Assembly (NCBI GenBank): GCA_013180625.2
Contig: SNVD02011482.1
Span: 372,001-436,000 of the forward strand
DNA from: Boswellia sacra
Lineage: Eukaryota > Streptophyta > Magnoliopsida > Sapindales > Burseraceae
Direction: 5' to 3'
Length of the DNA: 64,000 nt
Shown piece after piece: positions 1-11,972 of this stretch (position 1 is the first letter of the stretch; each line of letters opens with the position of its first letter). Under the pieces are notes generated by a model, which did not search any database, was not told the origin of the DNA, and was given only the letters and a program-made list of their open reading frames with translations. The position numbers and the translations under genes were made by a program.

Positions 1-3000
1 TTGATAAAACTGATAAGAAGTTTTTTTTTTTTGGATGTTGTAGTGTAGTAGGGTTGAGCTTTGATTTTGTGTTGCTAAGTTTGACCAAGCACTCCTCCTA
101 CATGATATACAACGTTTGTCTTTACTTTAGTCCTGCTATTCGGAAGCAGTACTTTGAGAAGTATGGCTTTGATCAGGTTTGGTTTGTCATTATTTCTGTT
201 TTCACCTTTTAGCAACAGGAATCAATTTCTGGGTTTCATTAGTTCAGTTGTTTCTACTTGTTACAGATGATTCCTGTGGCTGCGAATGATGTTGCCTTCT
301 CCATACATGCTGTTCTGTTGACAGTTATCACCTTGTTCCAAATTGCCATCTACGAAGTAAGTGACTGCTTCCTCTTCATTACATTTTTCTAATAATATAT
401 TTTTATGGGACGGTAAGAAATGGATGGGTGGTTTATCCATCATTTTAATGAAGATGCTATTACGTCATACCCATAAAAATTTAGAAAATGTTAATAAAAA
501 TAATAAAATATCAAAACAATAAATTTGTTAATTATATTTTATTTAGCATTTCTACTAAAATAATCAATATTCAAACAATAAATTATTTAATAATACATAA
601 ATCGTTTGAGATTTTATGGGTAGTTTTAAAAAATCTTAAACGTACATAAGAGGAGTATTTGCAAAAAGAAATTTCATATTCAGGAAGGCCGTTTGCCCCT
701 CCTGCTCCCTCACTTCATTAATCAGTCCATGATCATATTCTTTTTTTTGACTTATGTTTTGGTTACCTGCAGTGTGGAGTCCAAAAGTTCTCTAAGATTT
801 CTATAGCAATTGTCTCAGCTGTGTGGTCATTTATTGCAGTTTGCTTCTTTGTGGCTTTGCCTAGCCATTCTTGGCTTTGGTTTATCAACATCTTTAAGTA
901 AGTTGCTGTTTTAAATTTTTTCTCGTATCGCTTGTGATCAGTCAACTCTATGTTACCTGTAATATTGATGATATTTTACTGAGGCTTTTATGTATATGCA
1001 TCCAAAGATGTTTCTGCCTATTAATTGAATCTGGTCGACTTTTACTTTCCACCATACTTAAAGATACATCAAGCTGGTGAGCCAGGCACTATAAGTTAGC
1101 ACCTTTGCTATATGTCAGTTCAGTCTTTAAGATTGCTCCCATTTCCGGCTCTAATGAAGTGATGTTATGTAACACCTCGTTGCACAACAGCGTAGAATTT
1201 CCTAAGATTTTGTTTTTCTCTGGGAAACTGGATTTTGTCAATTTAGCCTATCTATGACATGTTTATCTGTCAGCATTTCCTTGAGCTTTGGTTTTGGTGT
1301 TTTTGTGCGACATTTGCTTAATAATCTAATGCTATCCATACTGTCCTCTGTTTGTAACTTGCCTAATCCATGTACCTTCAACATTTCCATAAGCCTATAT
1401 TGTTGGAAACTGAAGACTCAGCTGCTTTCCTATGTGTTAGTCTACCTAAGTACAGTGTTGATCGTTATGTTTTGTATTTTTTATTATGAATTAATGAAAA
1501 TCAATTCTTCTCTTAGTTATCCTCTGTTCTCTTACCTTTATTCTTCTTCTTCTTCTTATTCTTCTTCCTCCTCACTCTCCTCTTTTTTCAATTATTTTTA
1601 TCATTCCTTTCTTCTAACGCTTCTTCCCTTTCCATCTCTTTCTTTTTTCCCCCCTATATTTCCGTTGGATTTTCCTCCCACTTTTTCTGAATTTTCTCCT
1701 ATTTCCTCTTCTATTTTTCCCCTTTTGTTTGGTTACCTTTGCGGACCCTGTTACACATCACATACGAGTGTAGTTCATACACTTAGTAATGTCATCAGAG
1801 AGACCACTGAAATGAAAAGTAGTATCCTTTTAAATGAAAATGCTCAGTGATATGCTGAATACAGGGAGAAAACTTTGTGGAGGAACTTAGGCACCCTTGG
1901 AAACTCTTCATTTACCTTGCTAAAAGAATACTCTTTCTGCAACGCGGAAAAATGATGTTTTGTTGAAATTGGTTCAATTTTATTCCTAGAACCTACCTTG
2001 GACCAGAATACCATGCTGGTGAATGCTGCTGAGTCTTAGTAGGGCTCCATAGTTATGTTTCCTTAAATTCATTACATTGACTGTAGTGAATCGGCACCCT
2101 TTTTCTGCATGCTCTTTCCTTCATAGGTGTGGGAATTGGGGGATGGAAGAGGGATTCGTTAGGCAATTTGGGGCAGGTAGCAGCAAACTCTGCCGGTCTG
2201 CCACAATGACCTCTGATCCACGTTTTCCATAGTCATTGCTCACCAACACTTTTGTGTTTTTGTTTTCTCTCTCTCTTCTATAGCCATAACGAGTGGCAAA
2301 GTTCTTTAAATTACGTCACACTTTATTTGTTTAAATCATTTCAATCTAGGATCCTTTTGCAACTTCAGTTTTGTTTTAGCTCAATTGAATTTGTTATGGT
2401 ATTTGTCAAACTATATTCTAATTTTTGTTGGCTTTAAATTTGTTTCAGCTCAATTCAAGTTCTTATGACACTCATTAAATATACTCCCCAGGTCTGATTC
2501 CCCTGCATTCTGATATTTTTGTTTTAAAGAATTGTTTGTGTTATTTTGTTGCCATGCTGTGATCGATGCGTTGTAATTTCTAAGAAATGTATTGTGTAGT
2601 TTCCATGAATAAAATACATTAACATTTTTTTCCCTTTGGCTGGATATTCCATTGGTGACAATGCTGATTATTAATCGATATATTCATTACCTTCAAAGCA
2701 TGAGATGATTGAAGAAAATTGCATTTCTAGATGAACAATAAATTGTTGTCATATGTTGATTTTTGTAATTAAGTGCTTGTTTAGCCACTGACAGTGTACA
2801 AGGATTATCATGGACAATGCCGTGATATACAGGCGATGTTGAACTTTAACCGAAAGAGTACGAAGGGGTTCTGCATTGGAAATATATTTTTTGATTTTCT
2901 TGGAGGCTGCTCAAATTATTTACAGATGGCTGTGCAGTCTATTGATCAAAGTATGCGAATTCTTCCTAACTGATTAATAATACCATCTGAATTATTTTTC

Positions 3001-3649
3001 ATGCCTGGATTTTAATCTTTTTGTCTTTTTCCAGATTCTTTGGTTAACTTCTATGGAAATAAAGGGAAGGTGTTGCTATCTATGGTATGAAATGTTCATT
3101 TCCCTTGCGATTTAGCTTTGTATCATAGGCCGTTGTAATGGCTCATCAATTTATGCTAGTAGCTTTCAGTATTCTTCTTATCTTACAAGAGCACTTAGTC
3201 TGCCATTTCTTTTCATGGTGTTTCAATTTCCTAAATTTAAGCACATCCAAGAATTAGTGGGCTCTATTTATTTGTTTTCTTCTTCCCTTCTGAAGAAGTT
3301 TCATGATTAAAAAAAATGGTATAAACATGCAAACGATAAAGAACTATTAATTTAGTTGCAAGCTCGCTCATTGCTCAGAATTATCTCAAGATTTCGTATC
3401 AAACACAGTTGAATTCAGATTCTTTATTAATTTACTTACTTTTCTTTGGCGGTCTATTTGTTAATCTACAGAGACCAGTAGAGAGATTCTTATGTAAAAT
3501 TTATTTAAATTTTGCAGGTATCCATATTCTTTGACCTTGTATTCATGTGTCAACATTACCTATTGTATCCACCCAAGAAAGCGGTAATCTCTCCTAAAGT
3601 CAAGAAAGAGAGTTCAGAGCCACTTCTTAAGTCCTCTGATCTTGCTTAG
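1..3649 (+). CDS. CTNS: Cystinosin homologue, copy A (5' end outside window)
   Basis: PQ-loop membrane transporter that in other eukaryotes exports cystine with protons from the lysosome or vacuole. Seven exons are visible: 44-176, 267-356, 773-897, 2449-2491, 2833-2950, 3035-3084, 3518-3649 (TAG at 3647-3649). Exon lengths and phases match copy B downstream exon for exon, except that the last is 132 rather than 147 nt. Positions 1-43 are the end of intron 1, so exon 1 (start codon, first PQ motif) precedes the window; with a 119-nt first exon the protein would be about 269 residues. No stop or frameshift is seen. The second PQ-loop motif spans exons 5-6 (YTPQ), and the FDFLGG stretch keeps the acidic residue conserved in cystinosins. 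Exon 4 starts with Cys where copy B has Arg. Intron 4 is about 350 nt longer than in copy B because of a pyrimidine-rich insertion. Confidence 0.9.
1471..1797. repeat. Pyrimidine-rich insertion in intron 4 of cystinosin copy A
   Basis: Intron 4 of copies A and B aligns on both sides of this stretch (both continue with GAGACCACTGAAATGAAA), but copy B lacks it. The core, about 1,515-1,735, is almost entirely C and T with TTCTTCT runs. It is open in one frame only because of composition (Ser/Phe/Leu), so I do not call it coding. The ends are approximate and no target duplication was identified. Confidence 0.6.
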
Positions 3650-4837
3650 TCACAAAACGTGTAAAGCTCTCTGCACACACTGTAATTTCTGAAGAAGATA
3701 TCTGTATGTTTCTGCAATGATTTTCTCTTTTTGTGTATATAAAGAACCATTCATACTTAAATACTGGAAATGGCTATAAAGTGAGAGACGTGTACTTTAC
3801 AAAAGCTATTCATTTTAAAGCAATTTAATGTGTTTCTGAGGTTTTTTGATGGCATATTTTGGGGAAATACTTGAGCTGACTTCCTTTTTTAGCATCTTAG
3901 CAGATGGATATTGTTTAACAAACAAATTACAAGAAATTATTTTGGAATAATATCTCGAAAGTTGTGATTATGTGTTGTTAAGAAGAAACTACATGTTCAT
4001 CTGGTGATAGAATTTTTATGATACCTATGGTTCTATAAATAAATCCTTCGCAGAAGATACTATATCTAAAATTTGACCCAAAATATTAACATACATAAAA
4101 AAATAAAAATAAAACCAAATTTAACAAATTTACTTTACTTCAGTATGTAAGATTTGAACAAATTTAACAAGGAATTTTAAAAACCCAAATTTACAGAAAA
4201 ACTCAACAATGAAATAATTTCAAAAACAAGAAAGAAACACATGAGCTACACAAACAAACTTAACTATGAGAGCAAAGGATGACCGATCTTAATACAAAAC
4301 ACTCTCTACCGTTTTAATTCAACATTTGAGTTAGATACTACTGCATGCATTAGCTTCTTTGAATGCAAAATCAAGTTTTAGTGAATTGATCATTTCCCTT
4401 ACTTAGATGTGTCTACAATCAGTCACCTATCCTTTACCATTTGAGTATCAATCATGCTTCTTTATTGATAGGAGCTTGAGCTTGAAACATAAATTAACTC
4501 TTTATTCTGAAACTCAGCTTATCAAAAAGTTCCAAAAAACTCAATCTTAACTTCCCCTGGATTCGCAAATAAAAAGTTCGAATAATAAATGGGTAAGTTG
4601 TTATTTAAAATTAAAAGATGCAATCCGTTAAGAGATAAAACTCTGAATGGTTGGAAAAGATTCGAATTTTCAGTTATGAATAAAATTAAAATAGTGAAGA
4701 CCAGAACATCAATATACTATGAAGACCAAAACAACAGTATACTATGTTATAACTACCTTAAATCATTTCAATGACAAAAGCACATGTAGTACATAGGCAT
4801 TAGTTTAGATGATAATGATAGAATAAATTACGAGAGT
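3650..4837. other. 3' UTR of cystinosin copy A, then intergenic
   Basis: Similarity to the sequence downstream of copy B continues to about 3,885 (shared GGGGAAATACTTGAGCT), which marks the visible 3' limit of the tandem duplication. From about 3,890 to 4,837 the DNA is AT-rich and no gene or RNA was recognised. Confidence 0.6.
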
Positions 4838-5453
4838 TATTATGATATTTTAGTATATAATATTGTGTATGTTGATACTATAATAGGCAAATGAGTAATT
4901 ATATGCTAGGTGTAAGATGTGGGACGTGTAATAAGAGAGACGTTGGTAGAAGTGAAATTGGAAAGAAGTAGATGAGATAAGGTCAAGGAAGGAGTTCGTC
5001 TATAGTATATCCGCTGTATACATACAGCAACTGTTTACTTGTATAAAAGTCGTAAACGGATATATAAAAGTCGTAAACGAATAAATAAAAGTTGTATTTA
5101 CAACTTTTATATACTTATTTACAACTTTACAACTCTTATATACTCTTATATACTCATTTACAACTTTTATATATGAATTTACAATTTTTATACAAAATAA
5201 ACAGTAACTGTATGGGTACAGCTGCTGTACCGAAGTCATTTCGTCAAGGAAGAGATGAGATGAGATAATAAAACGTGGAGACAAAGTCGTTAAATATATA
5301 AGAGATAGGTTTCATTAATTACTACTTTTTCTCTCTCTTTTGTCCTCTTCCAAAACATAAAAGTAAGGTATAATGGGTATTTATAAAATAATTCCACTGC
5401 CTTAACACCAAAAGATAATCATCATGTAAAGCATTTAATACTTTATAAAATGT
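4838..5453 (-). repeat. 3' LTR of the copia element (with MITE insert)
   Basis: 4,838-4,991 and 5,243-5,453 together align with the right LTR 10,742-11,044. Shared landmarks are GAGTAATTATATGCTAGGTG and TAATGGGTAT. The interval between the two blocks is the nested MITE. The copy may run some way past 5,453, where the right LTR no longer gives a comparison. Confidence 0.8.
4992..5242. mobile_element. MITE nested in the copia LTR
   Basis: This ~251-bp segment is missing from the other LTR. It is flanked by the direct repeat GTCAAGGAAG (4,982-4,991 and 5,243-5,252), which occurs once at the matching place in the right LTR as a near match. The two halves are imperfect inverted repeats: the left reads ACAGCAACTGTTT and the complement of the right end reads ACAGTTACTGTTT, extending inward through matching TTGTATAAAA stretches. 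The interior repeats CAACTTTTATA and its complement. A 9-10 bp duplication with long inverted repeats fits a Mutator-type MITE. An open frame across it (VVNKYIKVVN-like) is a by-product of the repeats. Confidence 0.8.
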
Positions 5454-5660
5454 CTAATACTTTGCAACACTTTCCGTTTAGATATTTTACTTTAGTATAA
5501 TTACAATTATTTTTGACTTTGCTAAGGAAAAACCCAAAGGGATAAAAACCTAAGCAAAACAAAAAAAAAAAAATCATGTATTATATCCTAAGTGGCACTA
5601 GACGTGCTTTTACTGCTTTATTAAAAACGTTGCTAGTAAAACCCAGCAGGAAAAATCTGG

Positions 5661-8109
5661 CTAACAGAAAAAAAGTATATTGCACATCAAAGTCCAAAAT
5701 ACTCCACCTGGTGACAACTCCCCCTCATGGTGAGAAAGATTAATTTTGTTGCTTGGAAAGTTGATGCATGTCGATACCATAAAGTAACTTCTCAAATGTT
5801 GATGTTGGTAATGCTCTGGTGAATAAATCAACAAAATTATTGTTAGATTGTATCTGCTTGACATCAATCTTTCTATCTTTTTGAAGCTCATGAGTACAAA
5901 AGAATTTTGGAGATATATGCTTAGTTTTGTCTCCTTTAATATACCCTCCTCAGATTTGAGCAATGCAAGCAGTATTATCTTCAAATATTATTGTACGAGA
6001 ATCTGAGGTTGAAGGTAATTTACATGTACCTTGAATATGACGGATAACAGATCCTAGCCATATACACTCCCGACTTGCTTCATGAAGCAAGGATCTCAGC
6101 ATGGTTAAAAGATGCAGCAACTAAAGATCATTTAGTAGATCGCCATGATATTGATGTACTATTGTATGTAAAGACATACCGCGTTTGTGATTGAGGTTTA
6201 TGGGGATCAAAAAGATATCCACCATCTGTATAGCCGACTAGGCCTATATTCTAGCTAAGATGATTGTTTTGAGTAGAATAATCACAAATCAATCACTCCA
6301 CGAAGGTAATGAAAGATATGTTTGACTTCGTTTCAATATTGGCGTGTTGGCACAGGGCTAAATGTTACTAGTAAATTTATAGCAAATGAAATGTTCGGTC
6401 TAGTATATTGTGATAAATGTAATAAAACACCTATTGTATTGAGATAGGGTACTTTAAGACCAATTATCTATTCATCATCCTCTTTCGGACGATAGGGATA
6501 CTTTTGAGGATCAAGAGACTGAACTACTATTGGTGAACTCAGGGGATGAGCTTTATCCATATTAAAACGTTTTATGATCTTCTCGATATAGTTAGAGTGA
6601 TGGATAAGTATTCCATCGTCATTATGTTTGAGCTATAGGCCGAGATAGTATTTTGTTTTATCTTTTACTTCAAATTCTCTTTTCAAAGTATTTACCAGCT
6701 TCTTAGAGCTTTTCAAGAGTCCTAATTAAATTCATCTCATCGACATATACGCTATAATGGCAAATCTAAATCCTGATCTCTTTATCACATGGACATAGAG
6801 GATCAGTAATGTATCTTTCCTTAATGAGGTATTGACTGAGTTGATTATACCATATTCACCCAGATTGTTTCAATTCATACAATGATCTTTATAATTTGAT
6901 TGAATATATATTTTTGGTATTTACTTTATTTGCTTTAGGCAATTTAAATCCTTCAAGGACTTTCATATGTTTGTCTGTATCCAAAGGATCATACAAAAAT
7001 GCATTAACCACATCCATAAGGCACACGTTAAGTCCTTCAGAGACTAACAAACTAATCAGATATCTGAACATGATTCCATCCATCATCGATGAATATGTTT
7101 CATCACAATCAATATCGACTCTTTGGGAAATCCTTTAGCCACAAGCCATACTTTATATTTCGTAATCTCATTTTTCTCATTGCATTTTCTTGCAAAAACC
7201 CATTTATACCTGACGGGTTTGACGTCTTTAGGCATGCATTTGGACTACTGGTCCAAATACCTTTTGTTTTTCTAAAAAAGTCAATTTTATTTGGATTGCT
7301 TCTTTTCATTTAGGTTAATCATGCCTTTGTTGATACTCGTCAATAATATGTGACTCAGAATCATCATTCATGATCTCAATAGCTAATGCAAAAGAGAATA
7401 TATTATCGATGACTGTTTCCCACGATTCCACATTTCGTTCGTATATGCATGATTTATTACTATTTCTTCATTTGTCTCTTTAGAGATCTTTTCCACTTTA
7501 AGGATTATCACTTTTGGGATATATGCCGCTTCAGGGGCTTGTGTTGAACCACTTCAGGGGCTTATGCCACTTCAGAGGCTAATGTCTCTTCTTGGACGTT
7601 TGACTCTTCAAAAGTTGATTTAGAGATTGTTATTCGATCTTCTTTTTCGGGGAACAGTGTCTTTAGCTCCAATTGGTCTGCCACACTTATGGTGTGTAAT
7701 TGGTAATTTATCTGATGCCACTTGGGTAGATGGTCTAGAAGGCACGACAATCCTTTCTGGAATATTAGTTACTGGTTTATGCGATTTCGTCACCTTGTTG
7801 TGTCTGTGAAAGCATCAGGAAATTCATTAGCAATTCTTTGAAGATGGATTATCCTTTACACTTCATTTTCACATTGGATATGTGTAGATCCGTATGAGAT
7901 AGATTTGATACATTCAAAAAAAGTTCATGCCTAACTTCAGGAGATATTTTTTCATTCCCTAAAGATGGGAAGACTGTCTTATCAAAATGGCAATCCGCAA
8001 ATCGTGCGGTAAAAAGTTCATCAGTTAAAGGTTCAAGATGTCGAATAATTGAAGGGGAATTAAAAACAACATAAATACCTAGCCTACATTGAGGACCCAT
8101 TTTGTGCAT
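5661..8109 (-). pseudogene. copia pol remnant: integrase C-terminus, reverse transcriptase, RNase H
   Basis: Fragments in several frames match copia polyprotein signatures. 7,849-8,109 gives the post-integrase stretch (GPQCRLGIYVVF, LFTARFADC). About 7,110-7,310 contains the start of the reverse transcriptase (RYKWVFARKCNEKNE in a shifted frame). 6,889-7,086 gives LMDVVNAFLYDPLDTD. The catalytic tetrad at 6,736-6,747 reads YVDE instead of YVDD. About 5,690-5,985 resembles the RNase H tail (KLVHGI-like and LHHEGEL-like segments). Frameshifts between these blocks make it a pseudogene. Confidence 0.8.
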
Positions 8110-10108
8110 CGTGAAGGTTCAAGTGGTACTGGCATAGTTTAACCAAATACTCTAGAATGAGATATATTAGGGTGATGACCAACAAAGAGTTAGGAAGGAG
8201 AATATTGGTGATAAGTAGTGGGTCATAGACAGATTAATGTTACAGCATGTAAAACTGAATGACCCCAAGTAGTAATAGGTAATTTTGAACGTAACAATAA
8301 AATTTGAGCAATTACCTGGATTTGTTTGATCAATGATTATGCTAATCCATTTTAAGTATGAACATATGGAATTGGATGCTCAACATCAATCCCAACTGAC
8401 ATGCAATAGCCATCGAATGTCTAAGATGCAAACTCTCCAGCATTATCCAGACGTATTGACTTGATTAGATAGTGTGAAAACTATGCACGTGATCGGATAA
8501 TCTATGCAAGCAATCTAGCAAAAGCAACATTACAAGCAGATACTAAACAAATATGTGACTATCTTACAAAAACATCAATTAGAATCATAAAATAACGAAA
8601 TGATCCACTACGTGGATGAATCAGTCCACATATATCCCCTTGAGTTCTTTGTAAGAATGATGGGATTCAAGAATAATTTTAGAAAGAGGCACCACTAACT
8701 TTCCTTATGAACAAGGAACCCAAGTATTTTTATTAGACAAAAGAATTTTCGGGTTCTTTAATGGATGTCTGTAAGAATTTTTAATGATCCTACGCATCAT
8801 AGTGGATCCACATAGTCATGCCAAAGCATGTAAACCTTTGGGTAAAAAAACTTCAAGTTTATGACTGCATGGGCTTCAATTGTTTTAATAACCATATAAT
8901 ATAATTCAGATGATGAAGCAGAAAGCTTTTCTAATATTTGCTTCTGACCAAAGACATTGGAGGTAATACAAAGAAGTTACGTATTATTCTCATTTGTAGT
9001 TTCAATATGGATATTATTTCTTGTCTCTGAAACTAAGTAGATTTCTTCCGAATCTACTTGAATACAAAAAATTTTTGGATCAATATTTCGGTTTCATTTG
9101 CTAATAGGATCATGGCTTTTTAGGAGCCTTCAATTAAATTTGAGGATCCTGATATGGTGTTTATCTTTGCTTCAATTAATATAAAATATTCCTTATTTGA
9201 AGAATTGTGTGTGTTGTTGCACTATCAAACAAACAAATATCCTTACCATTTGTACTTGAAGACGTCATCATGCTGTTCAAAGCCATATCCTTTCACTAAA
9301 GAAGATATATTAGATAAAATAACATAACAAAAGACATGGAAATGCATAAAACATAGTAATACATAACATAGATAAATAACAGAAAGTAACAACTATCGAA
9401 GCTTAATTGGTATGGATATTTCCATCACCAATTAAGTGCTTTATTATCCCATATAGATCTACAAAGAAATATGAAAAATTAAGGTAAGTATCAACAAGAT
9501 CTGAATGATCAGCAAAGTTTGTTTCAACTTCCTTTTATTTTCCTTTAATAGAGGCTCGATAGAGTTCCACCAAATGTTTTGCCCTACGATAGCTACGTGA
9601 CCAATGTCCAGTCATGCCATATAAGTAACAAGTTTTCTCATGTTTCTTGGAAAGTTTATTTTGTGATCCTTTATCTTTGACACATTTTGCCTCATAGCTT
9701 TCCCACTTTTGGTTGGCATTTTTGACATTCTGTTATCCCCAAGATTTGTAGCCACTGTGACGATTACCATTTTTGTGGCTTTCTCCTCATCCTTAGCTAT
9801 TAAAATCTTTAGCATTCACTGTTGGAAATGGTAGAGAGCCAATAGGATGTGAATAGTAATTTTTCATCAACACCTCATCATGTTGTTCAGCAAGGAGGAG
9901 ACAAGAAATCAATTTTGAATACTTCTTAAAACAACGCTCTCGATACTACTACTGCAAGAGCACATTCGAGGCATCAAATGTAGAAAATGTTTTGTCTATT
10001 AGAGTATAGTTAGATATATTTTCATCATATAATTTTAATTCTACAACAATAGTTTAAAGAGCAGAATTGTACTCAAAAACTGATTTAAAATCTTGGAACC
10101 TTAACTGA
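8110..10108 (-). pseudogene. copia integrase and zinc-knuckle region, highly decayed
   Basis: Lies between the recognisable gag and post-integrase fragments. Short minus-strand frames (for example 9,612-9,815, rich in Lys, Asn and Arg) are where the gag zinc knuckle and protease should be, but no intact CCHC motif or protease active site could be read. Identification rests mainly on position inside the element. Confidence 0.5.
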
Positions 10109-10414
10109 TCAAAGGCACGTGCAGCTATAGGGAGGAAACAAGTCCTCTTTGGTGGTCAAATCTTTTTTTAAGTGTTCCCAGAATACTATTGAGTCCTTTT
10201 CAAAAATATATTGGACTTTCAGGTCCTCACACAGATGGTAGTGTATGAAATTCATTGCTTTAGCCTTTTCTTGTGGAGTTGCTTGATTGCCTTCCATTAT
10301 AGTATGTTCTAAATTTTTTGCACATAAATGTGATTGAACATTTGTGGCCCATATCAAATACCCTTTTATTTCTAGCATCAAAGCGGCAAACTCTAAGCTT
10401 TTCAAGTTGGACAT
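10109..10414 (-). pseudogene. copia gag N-terminal fragment
   Basis: An ATG-initiated minus-strand frame of 101 codons begins just inside the 5' LTR, as gag does. It contains LEFAALMLEIKGYLIWATNV and AMNFIHYHLCEDLKVQYI, which follow the plant copia gag pattern (a 'W...v...L' block, then a 'hl...l...y' block). It stops early relative to a full gag of several hundred residues. Confidence 0.7.
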
Positions 10415-10741
10415 TTTGTGAAACTTCTAGTTTACTTGATAATTTTAGAACTTCAGGTTTTTTTCTTTGCTTCTACTTGCAAACTTTAGGTTTGCAATGA
10501 TCACTATATATAACAATATGAAAAGAGGCAAATAAACACAAAATAGAGAAGTAATATAACAAGAAACAAAATAAAGCACAATAAACACAAACTAATTGAA
10601 ATTATAAAGTATTCTTGTTTTCTAATGTGGAGGATCCAAATCAATGGTAACCACAAAGCATATTTCCAAGAATAACCAAATAATTTCTATTTGATATTGG
10701 AGTAAAAAGTATAGCTATAAAGCACTATCGTGTTGATAACG

Positions 10742-11044
10742 TATTACGATATTTTAGTAGATAATATTGCGTATATTGACACTATAATAGGTAAATGAGT
10801 AATTATATGCTAGGTGTAAGATGTGGGACATGTAATAAAAGAAAGTTGGTAGAAGTGAAATTGGAAATAAGTAAATGAGATAAGGTGAAGGAAGAGATGA
10901 GTAGATAATAAAAAGTGGAGACCTTTTTTCTCTCTCTCTTGTTCTCTTCCCAAACGTGTAAGGCATAATGGGTATATATAGAATAATCTCACCACCTTAA
11001 CACTAGAAGATAGTTATCACGTAAAACATTTAATACTTTGTAAA
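10742..11044 (-). repeat. 5' LTR of the copia element
   Basis: Direct repeat of the left LTR without the MITE. It contains a pyrimidine-rich run and a TATATATAG-like motif near 10,972-10,980. It ends abruptly at a different repeat at about 11,047. Confidence 0.78.
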
Positions 11045-11046
11045 TA

Positions 11047-11250
11047 GGGAATATTGCGATTTACCTCCTGAGGTTAGGCTCAAATAAAAATTACCCCATG
11101 TGTGATTGGTAATTACAAATTGTCCCCTCGATTTTGAATTTTTTCGTTAAGTTAAACGTCTGAACAGTGGAGAGAAGATATGCCATAACAATTTGATGAT
11201 TTAACCGTTATGCTCACCTTTTTTACTAATAAAACAATAAAATATTGTAA
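11047..11250. repeat. Mutator-like terminal repeat, left end
   Basis: Starts GGGAATATTGCGATTTACC, resembling the GGG-starting ends of the 15,944-18,536 element in style though not in sequence, and lies next to Mutator-type coding remnants. No partner inverted repeat was found near 13,830-14,180, so the right end appears lost. Confidence 0.4.
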
Positions 11251-11540
11251 AGTAATCTTTTTAGACTAAATATAAAAAAACATGCTTGCAAAGGAAAAGA
11301 TCTTTTTGGACAGATTTGCCCTAGCCTTTACCATTAAATGCTTTATTACCCCTACTTTTTTCAAAGGTCCCTCCTAATTTGAGACTGTTATTACCATAAC
11401 GGTCACATTCATATTTCTGGCCTATTAATACACAGAACTTTACATACATGCCCTGTAAAAAGAGAAGACAGCAAGCACAGCTACAAAGCTTGATATCTCT
11501 AACCAACAAATGGTAGAAAAATATTTGAAAGGCTGCCATT

Positions 11541-11972
11541 ATGTCTTTAACTTCATCAAGTGCAAACAACAATGACATAAATGGAAGCCTAATCAAGTTT
11601 AAAAATAGGAAATGTGGAAGGAGGGTTGCCATTTGAATATCTGAATCAGAGGCCAATCCAGGGAAGTTGTATTTCATATGCATGACCAGGGTATATAGTT
11701 ACCACTCATGGTGGAACCCTGATGAAGATGAAATCGACCTTAATCCCATGCAACCTAGAATGATGCAAAAACAAGTAGGAAAAATGCTTGTAGTTGTGCA
11801 ATCCACTCAATTTTATGCAAGTCAAGTGATTTCAGTTGGGGAGAGGCTAGACAATGCTAACAAGGAATTGCTTTCAAAGGTGGTGACAATGACAGCTGAT
11901 CTAAAGTCACTAAAGAGACTTATCATTCTAACTGCTTTAATTGCTCTATGCATGAAGCTAGGCTTATTCTAG
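11541..11972 (+). pseudogene. Broken GRF-type zinc-finger gene (transposon-associated)
   Basis: A 144-codon frame runs from ATG 11,541 to TAG 11,970-11,972 and is broken by a single in-frame TGA at 11,634-11,636. The segment around the break reads KCGRRVAI, then ISESEANPGKLYFIC, then HSWWNPDEDEID, which is the plant GRF zinc-finger layout (C-x-CGR..., NPG[RK].Y..C, ...W.P). Zinc ligands are partly lost: the first Cys pair is reduced to one, and the last Cys is replaced in the YSYH stretch. The C-terminus has a helical segment (about residues 95-125) and a hydrophobic tail, as in many transposon-linked GRF proteins. Family assignment is by motif only. Confidence 0.6.

Larger units (their letters stand above)
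4838..11044 (-). mobile_element. Decayed Ty1/copia LTR retrotransposon
   Basis: Two related direct repeats (LTRs) bound a region whose minus strand carries copia protein remnants in the order gag, integrase, reverse transcriptase, RNase H. Reading on the minus strand, the 5' LTR is at the right (10,742-11,044) and the 3' LTR at the left (4,838 to about 5,453). Every coding part is broken by stops and frameshifts, so the element cannot be autonomous. The LTRs differ by many substitutions, and a MITE sits only in the left one; both indicate age. The right LTR stops where a Mutator-like end begins at about 11,047, so the outer boundary may be truncated. I found no clear target-site duplication. 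Confidence 0.85.

Noticed and set aside
1254..1850. 198-codon + strand open frame in intron 4 of cystinosin copy A
   Set aside because: It is open because of a pyrimidine-rich tract (Ser/Phe/Leu/Pro only), lies inside a well-defined intron, and copy B lacks the insert.
5000..5284. Minus-strand frame encoding repeated VVNKYIKVVN-like peptide
   Set aside because: Falls within the inverted-repeat MITE; the peptide repeat mirrors the DNA repeats.
11321..11683. 120-codon minus-strand open frame
   Set aside because: It is antisense to the GRF zinc-finger pseudogene and shows no domain.
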